The notes beneath the pieces were generated by a model, which was not told the origin of the DNA, did no database searches, and saw only the letters and a program-made list of their open reading frames with translations. From Pelagibacteraceae bacterium AG-426-I15 (GTDB lineage Bacteria; Pseudomonadota; Alphaproteobacteria; Pelagibacterales; Pelagibacteraceae): a stretch of 64,000 nucleotides of DNA. Shown one piece after another: positions 17,338 through 26,550 of this stretch (its first letter is position 1; every line of letters starts with the position of its first letter). The stretch spans positions 1 through 64,000 of the forward strand of contig QCNT01000002.1 in NCBI GenBank assembly GCA_003213135.1, given 5' to 3'. A program made the position numbers and the translations under genes.

Positions 17338-18129
17338 ATGCAAAAAAAAAATAAATTTAAAGTGGTTTCAGTGAATAAGACGAGACATATTCTTCCAAGC
17401 GTTCTCACACTTATTGGAGTATGTTTAGGTATTAGCTCAATTAAATTTGCTATGGATGGAAATTTTAATTTAGCTGTATTATTTATTGTCATCGCAGCAA
17501 TATTAGATGGGTTGGATGGAAGAGTTGCGAGAATGATAAAAGGAACATCTGAATTTGGTAAAGAACTAGACTCACTAACAGATTTTGTAAGTTTTGGAAT
17601 AGCTCCAGTTTTTGTAATTTATTTTTGGGAGCTTAACCAGTTTGGTAGAATTGGCTGGCTCATTGTTTTGTTATTCTCTGTTTGTTGCGTCTTAAGACTT
17701 GCAAGATTTAATTTGACTAAGTTCGAGGATAATGAAGAATGGAAAATGAATTTCTTTCAAGGAATTCCTTCGCCAGCAGGCGGCTGTCTTGTTCTTTTTC
17801 CAGTCATGTATGAATTATCAAGTTTTAGCTCATTCTTTGAGATAAAAAATTTAAGTCCTTTCTTAGTTGTTTTATCATCAATACTTTTAATTAGTAAAAT
17901 ACCAACTTTTTCTTTCAAAAAAATTGTAGTTCAAAGACAAATGACATTATTCCTTTTATTAGGTCTTGCACTATTTTTTGTTTCTATAATTCAGTTTACT
18001 TATGAGACAATGGCTATTTGCTGCCTATTATATTTAACATTAATTCCATTCAGTATTTATAATTATAAGTCTAAATTGAAGAGTGTTCAAAACCAAATTG
18101 ATGAAGAAGATCAAAGAGATATTTTGTAA
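17338..18129 (+). CDS. pssA: CDP-diacylglycerol-serine O-phosphatidyltransferase
   Basis: Integral membrane enzyme of 263 residues that makes phosphatidylserine for psd. The CDP-alcohol phosphatidyltransferase signature is seen near residues 58-84 as LDGLDGRVAR...GTSEFGKELDSLTD (pattern DG-x2-AR-x8-G-x3-D-x3-D), flanked by several hydrophobic helices. It directly abuts psd and is followed by rlmE after 8 bases. Confidence 0.95.
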   Translation: MQKKNKFKVVSVNKTRHILPSVLTLIGVCLGISSIKFAMDGNFNLAVLFIVIAAILDGLDGRVARMIKGTSEFGKELDSLTDFVSFGIAPVFVIYFWELNQFGRIGWLIVLLFSVCCVLRLARFNLTKFEDNEEWKMNFFQGIPSPAGGCLVLFPVMYELSSFSSFFEIKNLSPFLVVLSSILLISKIPTFSFKKIVVQRQMTLFLLLGLALFFVSIIQFTYETMAICCLLYLTLIPFSIYNYKSKLKSVQNQIDEEDQRDIL

Positions 18130-18137
18130 TTTCAAAA

Positions 18138-18728
18138 ATGGATAACAAAAGTTATCAGGACCATTTTTTTAAAAAAGCAAAAAGTTCAGGTTACAGATCT
18201 AGGTCGGCTTTTAAACTTATTGAACTAAACAATAAATTTAAATTTTTAAAAAATCGAATTAATTTAATAGATCTTGGATCATTCCCAGGAGGATGGTGCC
18301 AAGTAGTTAAAAAAGAAAATAAAGATGGAAAAATTTTAGGGGTTGACAAAAAAATAGTTGAAGAAATAAATGGTGTAAATTTAATAAAAGGGGATTTTTT
18401 AGATGAAAATTTAAAATCTAAAATATCACAATACTTTGATTCGCATATTGATGTGATTTTGTCAGATATGGCAGCCGATACAACGGGGAATAAAAGTCTA
18501 GATTGTATAAGAACTAACCAATTATGCTTAGAAGTTCTTAATTTCTCGAAAAATGTTTTAACAAAAGATGGTGTGGTAATCTCAAAACTATTTATGGGCG
18601 AGGATTTTGAAGAGGTTAAACGTGTTGCAAAAAAGAACTTCAAAAAAATAAATTTTTTTAAACCTAAATCAAGCAGACGTGAATCAAAGGAAACATATAT
18701 ACACTGCGTCGGATTAAATGCTTTATAA
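18138..18728 (+). CDS. rlmE: 23S rRNA (uridine-2'-O)-methyltransferase RlmE (FtsJ)
   Basis: Methylates U2552 in the A loop of 23S rRNA; 196 residues, as expected. SRSAFKLIELN near the N-terminus, the SAM-binding LIDLGSFPGGWCQV, VILSDMAADTTG and VVISKLFMG carry the K-D-K-E catalytic tetrad of the family (last Glu in SRRESKETY). It sits at the end of the psd-pssA run. The FPGGW form of the SAM loop replaces the common APGGW. Confidence 0.92.
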   Translation: MDNKSYQDHFFKKAKSSGYRSRSAFKLIELNNKFKFLKNRINLIDLGSFPGGWCQVVKKENKDGKILGVDKKIVEEINGVNLIKGDFLDENLKSKISQYFDSHIDVILSDMAADTTGNKSLDCIRTNQLCLEVLNFSKNVLTKDGVVISKLFMGEDFEEVKRVAKKNFKKINFFKPKSSRRESKETYIHCVGLNAL

Positions 18729-18754
18729 ATTTATAAAATTGTATATAAAAGTAT

Positions 18755-19837
18755 ATGGCAACACTAAAAGAATCCTTAACCTTTGATGATGTAACTCTTG
18801 TTCCTCAATTTTCATCAATTTTACCAAGCGAAGCCTCTGTAAATACTTCATTAGCCATAAACCTTAATTTAAAGATACCTTTCATATCTTCAGCAATGGA
18901 TACCGTTACAGAGTCAAAAATGGCAATTGCAATGGCCAAAGAAGGAGGTCTTGGTATTATTCATAGAAATTTAAGCATAAAACGGCAATGTCATGAAGTT
19001 TTAAAAGTTAAAAACAAAAAACTTATTGTAGGAGCCGCTATTGGAACTGCTGATGATGATATTTCAAGGGCAAATAAATTATTGGAAAACGGAGTTGATT
19101 TATTGGTGATAGATACCGCTCATGGCCACAGTAAAAAAGTTTTAACAACACTTAAAAAAATTAAAAAAATATCAAAAAAAATACCTATCTGCGCAGGCAA
19201 TATTGCTACATCGGAGTCGGCTAAAGCACTCGCAAATGAAGGTGCAGATATAATTAAGGTTGGAATCGGACCAGGATCAATTTGCACAACCAGAATTGTT
19301 TCTGGAATAGGTGTTCCGCAAATAAGTGCGGTAATTGATGTGAAAAAAGGAATTACCAAAAATAAAAAAGTGAAAATAATATCTGATGGGGGTGTAAAAT
19401 TTCTAGGTGATGCGGCAAAAGCAATTGCTGCCGGAGCAGACGCCGTGATGATGGGATCAGTCTTTGCCGGTACCGAAGAGAGTCCTGGAAAAAAATTTAA
19501 GTATAAAAATAAATTTTACAAGTCTTTTCGAGGCATGGGTTCTATTGGCGCAATGATGGATGGATCATCAGGGAGATACTTTCAAAAAAACTACAAGGAT
19601 AGATCAAAATTTGTACCCGAAGGTGTAGAGGGAAGAGTAATTTACAAAGGGAAAGTGAACAAAATTTTATATCAGCTCAAAGGGGGACTTAAGTCCTCTA
19701 TGGGATATATTGGAGCAAAAGATATTAAAAATCTTCAAAAAAAATCTAAATTTGTAAAAATTACAAAAGCTGGATTTTATGAAAGTATGGTCCATAATGT
19801 AGACGTAACAAACGATGGAAATAATTATAAAATATGA
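18755..19837 (+). CDS. guaB: IMP dehydrogenase lacking the CBS (Bateman) domains
   Basis: Oxidises IMP to XMP, the committed step to GMP. The catalytic loop GSICTTR holds C177, and the flap has RYFQ (274-277) and EGVEGRV (289-295), marks of IMP dehydrogenase rather than GMP reductase. At 360 residues it is about 125 shorter than usual: around residues 85-92 the barrel runs straight on where other IMPDHs insert two CBS domains for nucleotide control. A few bacteria and Cryptosporidium have CBS-less IMPDH. A following TPR gene overlaps it by 4 bases, and guaA comes next. Confidence 0.93.
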   Translation: MATLKESLTFDDVTLVPQFSSILPSEASVNTSLAINLNLKIPFISSAMDTVTESKMAIAMAKEGGLGIIHRNLSIKRQCHEVLKVKNKKLIVGAAIGTADDDISRANKLLENGVDLLVIDTAHGHSKKVLTTLKKIKKISKKIPICAGNIATSESAKALANEGADIIKVGIGPGSICTTRIVSGIGVPQISAVIDVKKGITKNKKVKIISDGGVKFLGDAAKAIAAGADAVMMGSVFAGTEESPGKKFKYKNKFYKSFRGMGSIGAMMDGSSGRYFQKNYKDRSKFVPEGVEGRVIYKGKVNKILYQLKGGLKSSMGYIGAKDIKNLQKKSKFVKITKAGFYESMVHNVDVTNDGNNYKI

Positions 19838-20262
19838 AAAAAATAAAATTTATCTTAATTATATTTTTATTTAGCATTTCAATTACTAGCAACGTTGATG
19901 CAAAAAAAAATTATTTTGATGAAGGAAAAAAACTTTTCTTAAAAAAAAATTTTGATAAATCTAAATTCAAATTCCAACAAGATATAGTTTTTAATCCAAA
20001 AAGTGAAAAATCTTATCTTTATTTAGCAAAAATTTATAAATTAGAAAATAATGAAAAATTTGAAGAGCAAAATTTAAATACAGTTATTTTACTTAATCCA
20101 AAAAACGAAGAAGCAATTTATCTACTTGCACTTTTAAAAATCAAGCAATCTGACTTTTCAAAATCAAATAATTTGATTAATACTTTAATGAAAATTTGTA
20201 AAAATTTTTGTGGAAAAGAAAAAGAGTTAAATACAAAATTAAAAAATTTACAACCCGGATAG
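19834..20262 (+). CDS. Small exported TPR-like protein, unknown role
   Basis: A 142-residue protein with an N-terminal signal peptide (hydrophobic 3-17, then SNVDAKK). The rest reads as about two or three tetratricopeptide-like helical pairs (KKNFDKSKFKFQQDIVFNP, KSYLYLAKIYKLENN, AIYLLALLKIKQ). Wedged between guaB and guaA with overlap or no gap, it is translated with purine genes, yet an exported TPR protein has no clear role there. Two late cysteines (CKNFCG) could form a disulfide. I do not recognise the family. Confidence 0.7.
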   Translation: MKKIKFILIIFLFSISITSNVDAKKNYFDEGKKLFLKKNFDKSKFKFQQDIVFNPKSEKSYLYLAKIYKLENNEKFEEQNLNTVILLNPKNEEAIYLLALLKIKQSDFSKSNNLINTLMKICKNFCGKEKELNTKLKNLQPG

Positions 20263-21825
20263 ATGAAAATTGATCATGCAAAGAATAAAATTTTAATAAT
20301 AGACTTTGGTTCGCAAGTAACAAAGCTAATTGCTAGACGAATAAGAGATTTTGGAGTTTACAGTGAGATAGTAGGGCCAAAAGAATTGATTAAAAAAAAT
20401 GCTTTACAAAATGTTACCGGTTTAATCTTTTCAGGTGGACCATCAACAGTTACAAGAAAAAAATTTCCCAAAATACCTAAAGAAATTTTCACATTAAATA
20501 TTCCAATACTTGGAATTTGTTATGGATTACAATTAATAACGAAAGTGTTTGGCGGTCAAATAAAATCTAATACAAAAAAAAGAGAATATGGAAGAACTCA
20601 AATTAAAAAAAGAAAAAATTCAACTATTACTGAAAACTTTTATATCAAGAAAAAAAACGAAGTTTGGATGAGTCATCAAGACAGTATTACACAAATACCA
20701 AAAAATTTTTTTACATTGGCCTCAAGCTCCAATTCAAAATTTGCTATAATCGAAAATAAAAACCAAAATATATTTGGAATACAGTTTCATCCTGAGGTTA
20801 GTCATACTAATCGAGGATCAATACTCCTTAAAAATTTTGTTTTCAAAATTTGTAAAACAAAAAAAAATTGGAAAACTTCAAATTACAAAAAAAAAATAAT
20901 AGAAAATTTTAAAAAAATTAATAATAAAGGAAAAATTATTTGTGCTTTATCAGGCGGAGTTGACAGCAGCGTTACAGCTCTTGCTATAAACAAGGTTTTT
21001 AAAAAAAACCTAGTATGTGTAATGGTGGACACAGGATTGATGAGAAAAAATGAATTTGAGGATATATATAATTTATTTAAAAAGAGATATAAAATTAATA
21101 TAAAATTAGTTAACCATTCCTCTCTTTTTTTAAATAAGCTGAAAAATGTGAGTGATCCCGAAAAAAAAAGAAAAATTATCGGGAAACTATTTATTAAAAT
21201 ATTCGAGAAGGAGTCTAGAAAAATAAAAGGAATAGAATATCTAGCACAAGGAACTCTTTACCCGGATGTTATTGAAAGTAAATCTGCTACAGGCAGTCAT
21301 ACATCAAAAATTAAATCTCACCATAATGTTGGTGGGTTACCGAAGAAAATGAAACTAAAATTAATTGAGCCCTTGAGAGACTTATTTAAAGATGAAGTTA
21401 GAAGATTAGGTATTTCTTTAGGTTTAAAAAATGAAATAGTTTATCGACACCCGTTTCCCGGTCCTGGATTAGCAATACGTATATTAGGTAAAATTACTCC
21501 AAGAAAAATTAAAATTTTGCAGGAAGCTGACTATATTTTTATAAATGAATTAAAAAAAAATAATTTATATTCAAAAATCTGGCAAGCATATGCTGCTTTG
21601 CTGCCCGTTAAAACCGTTGGAGTAATGGGTGACACTAGAACATACGAATATACCTGTTTACTAAGAGCAGTTACCTCAACAGATGGAATGACAGCAGATT
21701 ATTTTTCATTTCCTAAGAAATTTATTGATAATATCTCAAACAAAATTATTAATAATGTTATTGGAATAAACAGAGTAGTCTATGATATAACTTCAAAGCC
21801 GCCTAGTACAATTGAACTAGAATAA
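20263..21825 (+). CDS. guaA: GMP synthase (glutamine-hydrolysing)
   Basis: Converts XMP to GMP using glutamine and ATP; 520 residues. The class I glutaminase has GICYGLQ with nucleophile C86 and the FHPEVSHT His/Glu pair; the ATP pyrophosphatase P-loop is [10 protein letters not shown] near residue 227; the dimer domain ends with [11 protein letters not shown]. It follows guaB with only the small TPR gene between, so both GMP-forming steps are in one operon. Confidence 0.97.
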   Translation: MKIDHAKNKILIIDFGSQVTKLIARRIRDFGVYSEIVGPKELIKKNALQNVTGLIFSGGPSTVTRKKFPKIPKEIFTLNIPILGICYGLQLITKVFGGQIKSNTKKREYGRTQIKKRKNSTITENFYIKKKNEVWMSHQDSITQIPKNFFTLASSSNSKFAIIENKNQNIFGIQFHPEVSHTNRGSILLKNFVFKICKTKKNWKTSNYKKKIIENFKKINNKGKIICALSGGVDSSVTALAINKVFKKNLVCVMVDTGLMRKNEFEDIYNLFKKRYKINIKLVNHSSLFLNKLKNVSDPEKKRKIIGKLFIKIFEKESRKIKGIEYLAQGTLYPDVIESKSATGSHTSKIKSHHNVGGLPKKMKLKLIEPLRDLFKDEVRRLGISLGLKNEIVYRHPFPGPGLAIRILGKITPRKIKILQEADYIFINELKKNNLYSKIWQAYAALLPVKTVGVMGDTRTYEYTCLLRAVTSTDGMTADYFSFPKKFIDNISNKIINNVIGINRVVYDITSKPPSTIELE

Positions 21826-21830
21826 AACCT

Positions 21831-22604
21831 ATGCTTAAAAAAATTTTAAAGATTAAAAAGAGTAAATCAAAAAAAAAACTTGTTTGTTTAACAGCTTATT
21901 CAAAATCATTATCTAAAATATTGGACAAACATTGTGATATTATATTACTGGGTGACTCAGTAGCAACCGCCTTTTATGGAATGGAAAATACCCAACAAAT
22001 TGATATGAAAACAATGATTAATCACGCAAACAGTGTAAAAAAATCTATAAAAAAAAGCACCTTTGTTTTTGATATGCCACATAACACTTATAGAAATGTT
22101 TATGATGCAAAAAAAAATGCAAAAAAAATAATAAAAATAACAAAATGTGATGCAATTAAAATTGAAAGCAATGGAAAAAATTTTAATATAATTAAAAGTC
22201 TTGTAAGCTCAGGCATACAAGTAATGGGACACATTGGATTTACACCACAATTTAAAAAAAATTTTAAAATTCAAGGACAAAAGACAAATGATCAAAATAA
22301 ATTAATAAATGAAGCTAAAATGATCGAGAAAGCTGGTGCATTTTCAATTGTATTAGAGTGTATTGCAAAAAAAACAGCTGAAAAAATTACAAGATCGGTT
22401 AAAATTCCAACAATCGGCATTGGGTCTTCAAATTTCTGTGATGGCCAGATTTTAGTAACAGATGATCTTTTAGGGCTTAGTGGTTTTTACCCTAAATTTG
22501 TAAAAAAATATGCAAATTTAGAAAATATAATAGAAAACGCTGTAAGAAAATTCAAAAAGGATGTAAGAAATAAAAACTTCCCAACTAATTTAAATGCCTA
22601 TTAA
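21831..22604 (+). CDS. panB: 3-methyl-2-oxobutanoate hydroxymethyltransferase
   Basis: First committed step of pantothenate synthesis: transfers a hydroxymethyl group from methylene-THF to 2-oxoisovalerate. The 257-residue protein has LLGDSVATAFYGM (metal-binding Asp), FDMPHNTY, IKIESN, VMGHIGFTPQF and IGIGSSNFCDGQILVTDDLLGL, all PanB signatures. It starts 5 bases after guaA. No panC or panE is nearby. Confidence 0.95.
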   Translation: MLKKILKIKKSKSKKKLVCLTAYSKSLSKILDKHCDIILLGDSVATAFYGMENTQQIDMKTMINHANSVKKSIKKSTFVFDMPHNTYRNVYDAKKNAKKIIKITKCDAIKIESNGKNFNIIKSLVSSGIQVMGHIGFTPQFKKNFKIQGQKTNDQNKLINEAKMIEKAGAFSIVLECIAKKTAEKITRSVKIPTIGIGSSNFCDGQILVTDDLLGLSGFYPKFVKKYANLENIIENAVRKFKKDVRNKNFPTNLNAY

Positions 22605-22607
22605 CTC

Positions 22608-23225
22608 ATGGAAATAAAAACTACCGAAAAGAGGAATTTTATTGATATTTTAAAGTCTAATATAAAAGTTATTATTACTATAATAATATCTTTAGTAGTT
22701 TTAATTTCATTCTATTCTTGGTTCAAATATAAAGAAAATTTAAAAAAAAATGATCTTTCCGAAAAATACATAGAAGCTAAAATATTACTTTCTCAAAAAA
22801 ATAATAATGATGCATTGTTATTATTAAATAAAATAATAGAAGAAGGAGATGGCACATACTCAACTTTATCACTGTATTTAATTATTGATCAAGAAATGGA
22901 AAAAGATGAAAAAAAAATTCTAAGCTATTTTGATAAAATTCTTTCTATTGGGAATTTAAAAAAAGACGATTTAGATTTGTTAAAATTAAAAAAAGCTATA
23001 TTTATTTCAGATAACGCAAAGGAAAATGAATTATTAGATCTACTCAATCCAATAATTAATTCAAAATCAGCTTGGAAAGTACAAGCAACGATTTTTATAG
23101 GCGATTATTATTATTCAAAAAAACAATTTAATAAAGCTGAACAATATTATTCATCGCTTTTAAGTTTAGAAGATACGAACGTTAATAAAAAAGAAATACA
23201 GAATAAGATAAAAAATTTTAAGTAA
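22608..23225 (+). CDS. YfgM-like membrane-anchored TPR protein
   Basis: A 205-residue protein with one N-terminal transmembrane helix (about 20-42) and a periplasmic TPR-like domain (IEAKILLSQKNNNDALLLLNKI; later IFIGDYYYSKKQFNKAEQYY). The layout matches YfgM/TPR_21 proteins, ancillary partners of SecYEG and chaperones. Its position just before a BamB-like gene is the usual one. Its TAA overlaps the ATG of that gene by one base. Confidence 0.75.
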   Translation: MEIKTTEKRNFIDILKSNIKVIITIIISLVVLISFYSWFKYKENLKKNDLSEKYIEAKILLSQKNNNDALLLLNKIIEEGDGTYSTLSLYLIIDQEMEKDEKKILSYFDKILSIGNLKKDDLDLLKLKKAIFISDNAKENELLDLLNPIINSKSAWKVQATIFIGDYYYSKKQFNKAEQYYSSLLSLEDTNVNKKEIQNKIKNFK

Positions 23226-24559
23226 TGAAATTTAAATTATCTTATTTTCTAATAATATTATTTTTGTTTAATTGTTCCTTTGACAATCAAACCGGTGTCT
23301 GGAAAGAACATAACAAAAAAATTATTGATAAAGCAAAAAAAGACGAAAAATCCAATAAAATTTTTAAACAAAATGAAATTTTTGACGAGGAAATAGAGAG
23401 TCAATCATTATCAATAATTTCGCAAAGTAAACAAAATTTAAATTGGATACAGGAAAATTTCAAAAATTCTAATAATATTGATCATTTATATTATAAAAAT
23501 AATAAAAATAGAGTCTTTAAAAGTAAAAAAATAGGTAAAAAACATTCTTCAAAAGATAAAATAAATTTAGAACCATTAGTATTTAATGACGATATTTTTT
23601 TTTACGATTTAAAAGGAAATATTTATAGATACTCTCCCCAATCAAGAAAACTCTTATGGAAATTTAATTTTTATAAAAAGAAGTTTAGAAATATTCCGAT
23701 TAAAATTAATTATAAAATAATTCTTAATAATTTAATTATATCGGATAATTTGGGATATTTTTACAATATAGATATTGATACAGGCAAGCTTGTTTGGGCA
23801 AAAAACCAAGGTGTTCCATTGACCTCTGAAATTAAATCATTTAGCGAAAAAATATTTTTATTAAATCAAGATAATAAGTTTTATATATTCGAAAAAACAA
23901 ACGGAAAAAAAGTTTTAGATTTTGAAACTTTTCCAGTAATTTTAAAAAAAAATAATAAACAAACCCTATCCCTAGATTCGAACAATAATTTATTTTTCGT
24001 CACCTCAGCCGGACAAGTATTTGCATTAAATCATGAAAACTATAAAATAAATTGGTTAAATAATATTAAAGATACAGTCTCTTCTGGTGAATTTGGTTTA
24101 TTTAATTCATCGCCGATAATAGTGGATGATAATTTTGTTTATTTAAGCTCATCTAAAAGCACTATTTGTTTAGACTCACTCACAGGCTTAAAAAAATGGG
24201 ACTTACCTTTTGGAACCAAAATACGACCAATTGTTTCTGGAAATTCTATTTTTTTAATATCAAGAAATGGTTTTCTTCTAAATGTTGATAAAAAAAATGG
24301 TCAAATAATTTGGTCAAAAAAACTATTTAAAACTAAGGATATCAATTTAAAAAAAATGGGTGATGTAACCTCGCTTTTATTACTATCTGAACAATTATTT
24401 TTTAGTACTCAAAATGGATATTTCTTTTTTGTTGATTATAAAAATGGCAAAATAATTAATTATGCAAAAGTTGCTAAAGAGTTTTACTCAAAACCGGTCA
24501 CTGCTAACTCAAAAATCTATATAATTGATAAAGAAATGAGAGTTCTTATATTTGATTAG
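23225..24559 (+). CDS. bamB: BamB-like PQQ-repeat outer membrane lipoprotein
   Basis: A 444-residue lipoprotein: signal peptide with lipobox LFNC (Cys 17). The mature part has recurring beta-propeller blades of the PQQ type (SRKLLWKFNF, DTGKLVWAKNQG, NYKINWLNNI, TGLKKWDLPFG, NGQIIWSKKLF), as in BamB, which assists the BAM complex in outer-membrane protein insertion. In many proteobacteria der (engA) follows; here purF lies convergent one base after the stop. Confidence 0.82.
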   Translation: MKFKLSYFLIILFLFNCSFDNQTGVWKEHNKKIIDKAKKDEKSNKIFKQNEIFDEEIESQSLSIISQSKQNLNWIQENFKNSNNIDHLYYKNNKNRVFKSKKIGKKHSSKDKINLEPLVFNDDIFFYDLKGNIYRYSPQSRKLLWKFNFYKKKFRNIPIKINYKIILNNLIISDNLGYFYNIDIDTGKLVWAKNQGVPLTSEIKSFSEKIFLLNQDNKFYIFEKTNGKKVLDFETFPVILKKNNKQTLSLDSNNNLFFVTSAGQVFALNHENYKINWLNNIKDTVSSGEFGLFNSSPIIVDDNFVYLSSSKSTICLDSLTGLKKWDLPFGTKIRPIVSGNSIFLISRNGFLLNVDKKNGQIIWSKKLFKTKDINLKKMGDVTSLLLLSEQLFFSTQNGYFFFVDYKNGKIINYAKVAKEFYSKPVTANSKIYIIDKEMRVLIFD

Positions 24560-24560
24560 A

Positions 24561-26012
24561 TTAATTTGTTGATTTTCCGCTTAATAAAGATAATTGGCTA
24601 ACTACTTTATTCTCGTTTTGATCAATTCTTTTCACAGGATATTCGCCTGTAAAATAATGATCAGTAAATTGCGGATACAATTTGTTTCTTGGTTTTGAAC
24701 ACAAGGCCATGTAAAGCCCATCTAAAGTTAAAAACTTTAAAGAGTCTGCGCCTAAAAATATTTCCATTTCTTTCAAATTTTTATTTGCAGCTAAAAGTTC
24801 TTTTTTCGAAGGCATATCTATACCGTAAAAATCAGGAAATTTTATTTCTGGACAAGCAATTCTTACATGAACTTTCTTTGCACCAGACTCATAAAGCATT
24901 TTCACAATTTTGTGACAGGTTGTACCTCTTACTAAAGAGTCGTCAATAAGTATGATAGATTTATCTTTAATCGAAGACATGTTCGCACTTAGTTTAAGTT
25001 TAACACCCAAACTTCTTATACTTTGAGTTGGTTCAATAAAAGTCCTACCAACATAGTGATTTCTGATCAATCCAAGTTCAAAGTTCATCTTTTTATATTG
25101 AGCAAATCCTAATGCCGCCGGCACACCAGAGTCAGGTACTGGAACTATTATATCTCCAATATTTTCTGTCTCTTTTGCTAGCTGATATCCAAGATTTTTT
25201 CTATACTCATATGCACTTTTTCCATTTAAAAGACTATCTGGTCTTGCAAAATAAATATATTCAAATACACATGGTCTACTTTTCTTTTTTGGAAATGGTT
25301 TAATACTTTGTATTTTATCATTTTCAACAATAACAATTTCACCATTTTCTACTTCTCTGATAAATTTAGCTCCAATTATATCTAGTGCACAAGTTTCAGA
25401 AGTTAAAACGTAGGAATTTTTTATTTTTCCTAAAACTAACGGCCTTATTCCCAACGGATCTCTAACGCCAATAAGTTTTTTATTAGTTATGATTGTGAGA
25501 GCATATCCGCCCTGAATTTGAAAAAGTGCATCAATAATTTTATCTACGATTTTTAATCTTTTTGATTTAGCAATTAGCTGAACTATAGTTTCAGTATCAC
25601 TCGTTGTTCTAAAAATAGCTCCATCCTTAACTAAATTTTCTCTTAAACTAATTGCATTTGTTAGATTACCATTATGGGCTATCGCAATTCCACCACCATG
25701 AAGGTCCGCAAAAAATGGCTGAATGTTTCTTAAAGAAGTTTCACCAGTTGTTGAATATCTATTATGACCAATAGCAAAATTACCAGGAAGTTTTTTTAAA
25801 ACATCTTTATTTGTAAAGTTGTCTCCAACTAATCCTTGTCTTTTCTCAGAATGAAAGTTTTTTCCATCATAAGAAACTATTCCGCATCCTTCCTGACCCC
25901 TGTGTTGTAAAGCATGCAGTCCTAATGCCGTTAAAGCAGAGGAGTCCTGAGCATTAAATATTCCAAAAACCCCACATTTTTCCTTAAGTTTTTCCATGCT
26001 AAATTTGTTCAA
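24561..26012 (-). CDS. purF: Amidophosphoribosyltransferase
   Basis: First step of purine synthesis: PRPP plus glutamine to phosphoribosylamine. After a short propeptide, the catalytic Cys is in KEKCGVFGIF, exposed after processing. The Ntn-glutaminase has HRGQEGCGI and GHNRYSTTG; the PRTase domain has IILIDDSLVRGTT. The start is either 26012 (MNKFS, overlapping cvpA by 14 bases) or 25997 (MEKLK, one base after the cvpA TAG); the second fits homologues and the local spacing equally well. No iron-sulfur ligand set is evident by eye. Confidence 0.96.
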   Translation of the reverse strand: MNKFSMEKLKEKCGVFGIFNAQDSSALTALGLHALQHRGQEGCGIVSYDGKNFHSEKRQGLVGDNFTNKDVLKKLPGNFAIGHNRYSTTGETSLRNIQPFFADLHGGGIAIAHNGNLTNAISLRENLVKDGAIFRTTSDTETIVQLIAKSKRLKIVDKIIDALFQIQGGYALTIITNKKLIGVRDPLGIRPLVLGKIKNSYVLTSETCALDIIGAKFIREVENGEIVIVENDKIQSIKPFPKKKSRPCVFEYIYFARPDSLLNGKSAYEYRKNLGYQLAKETENIGDIIVPVPDSGVPAALGFAQYKKMNFELGLIRNHYVGRTFIEPTQSIRSLGVKLKLSANMSSIKDKSIILIDDSLVRGTTCHKIVKMLYESGAKKVHVRIACPEIKFPDFYGIDMPSKKELLAANKNLKEMEIFLGADSLKFLTLDGLYMALCSKPRNKLYPQFTDHYFTGEYPVKRIDQNENKVVSQLSLLSGKSTN

Positions 26013-26550
26013 TCTCTTTTTTTGTATCGTTTAAATTTTTTCTACTTGGAAACTCTTCTATCAATAATTTACTACCTTTTTCTGTTATTGAAAAAAAGTA
26101 TGATTTATCTAATTTAATATCCCATTTTTCATAGGAATGAAACCAATTTACTATTGAAAATATACACACAAAAAATACATATCCTTTAAACAAACCAAAG
26201 AAAAATCCAAAAACTTTATCCACCGATCCCATGCCTGTATATGAAAAAAGTCTTCCAATAGATCTACCTATAAGAATCAGTATAAACAAACTAATAATAT
26301 AGGTTGCCATTCCAAGCCCGATACCAGTGATAAAATTATTATCAATGTAATCAGAAACATATGGCTCAAGCTTTGGTACTAAAATTATTGTTAAAACTAA
26401 TGCCACAATCCATTTTGAAAAAGATACAAGGCTTAGAAAAAAACCTTTACTAAAGCATTGGACTGCAAAATAAATTATAAATATTAAAAAAAATATATCA
26501 AATAATACTATATTATTTTTTATAAAGTTTAAAATATCACTCATTTCCAA
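25999..26550 (-). CDS. cvpA: CvpA-family membrane protein
   Basis: A 183-residue inner-membrane protein with four hydrophobic segments (about 14-32, 36-54, 72-95, 115-135) and the CvpA-domain glycines in FSKGFFLSLVSF and GSVDKVFGFFFGLFKGYVF. CvpA is required for colicin V production in E. coli and is linked to purF in many genomes. Its true function is unclear (envelope homeostasis suggested). It overlaps the upstream exporter gene by 14 bases. Confidence 0.88.
   Translation of the reverse strand: MEMSDILNFIKNNIVLFDIFFLIFIIYFAVQCFSKGFFLSLVSFSKWIVALVLTIILVPKLEPYVSDYIDNNFITGIGLGMATYIISLFILILIGRSIGRLFSYTGMGSVDKVFGFFFGLFKGYVFFVCIFSIVNWFHSYEKWDIKLDKSYFFSITEKGSKLLIEEFPSRKNLNDTKKEIEQI

Noticed and set aside
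18755-19837. GMP reductase instead of IMP dehydrogenase, because of the short length
   Set aside because: The flap EGVEGRV and the RYFQ segment belong to IMP dehydrogenase; the gene is next to guaA.
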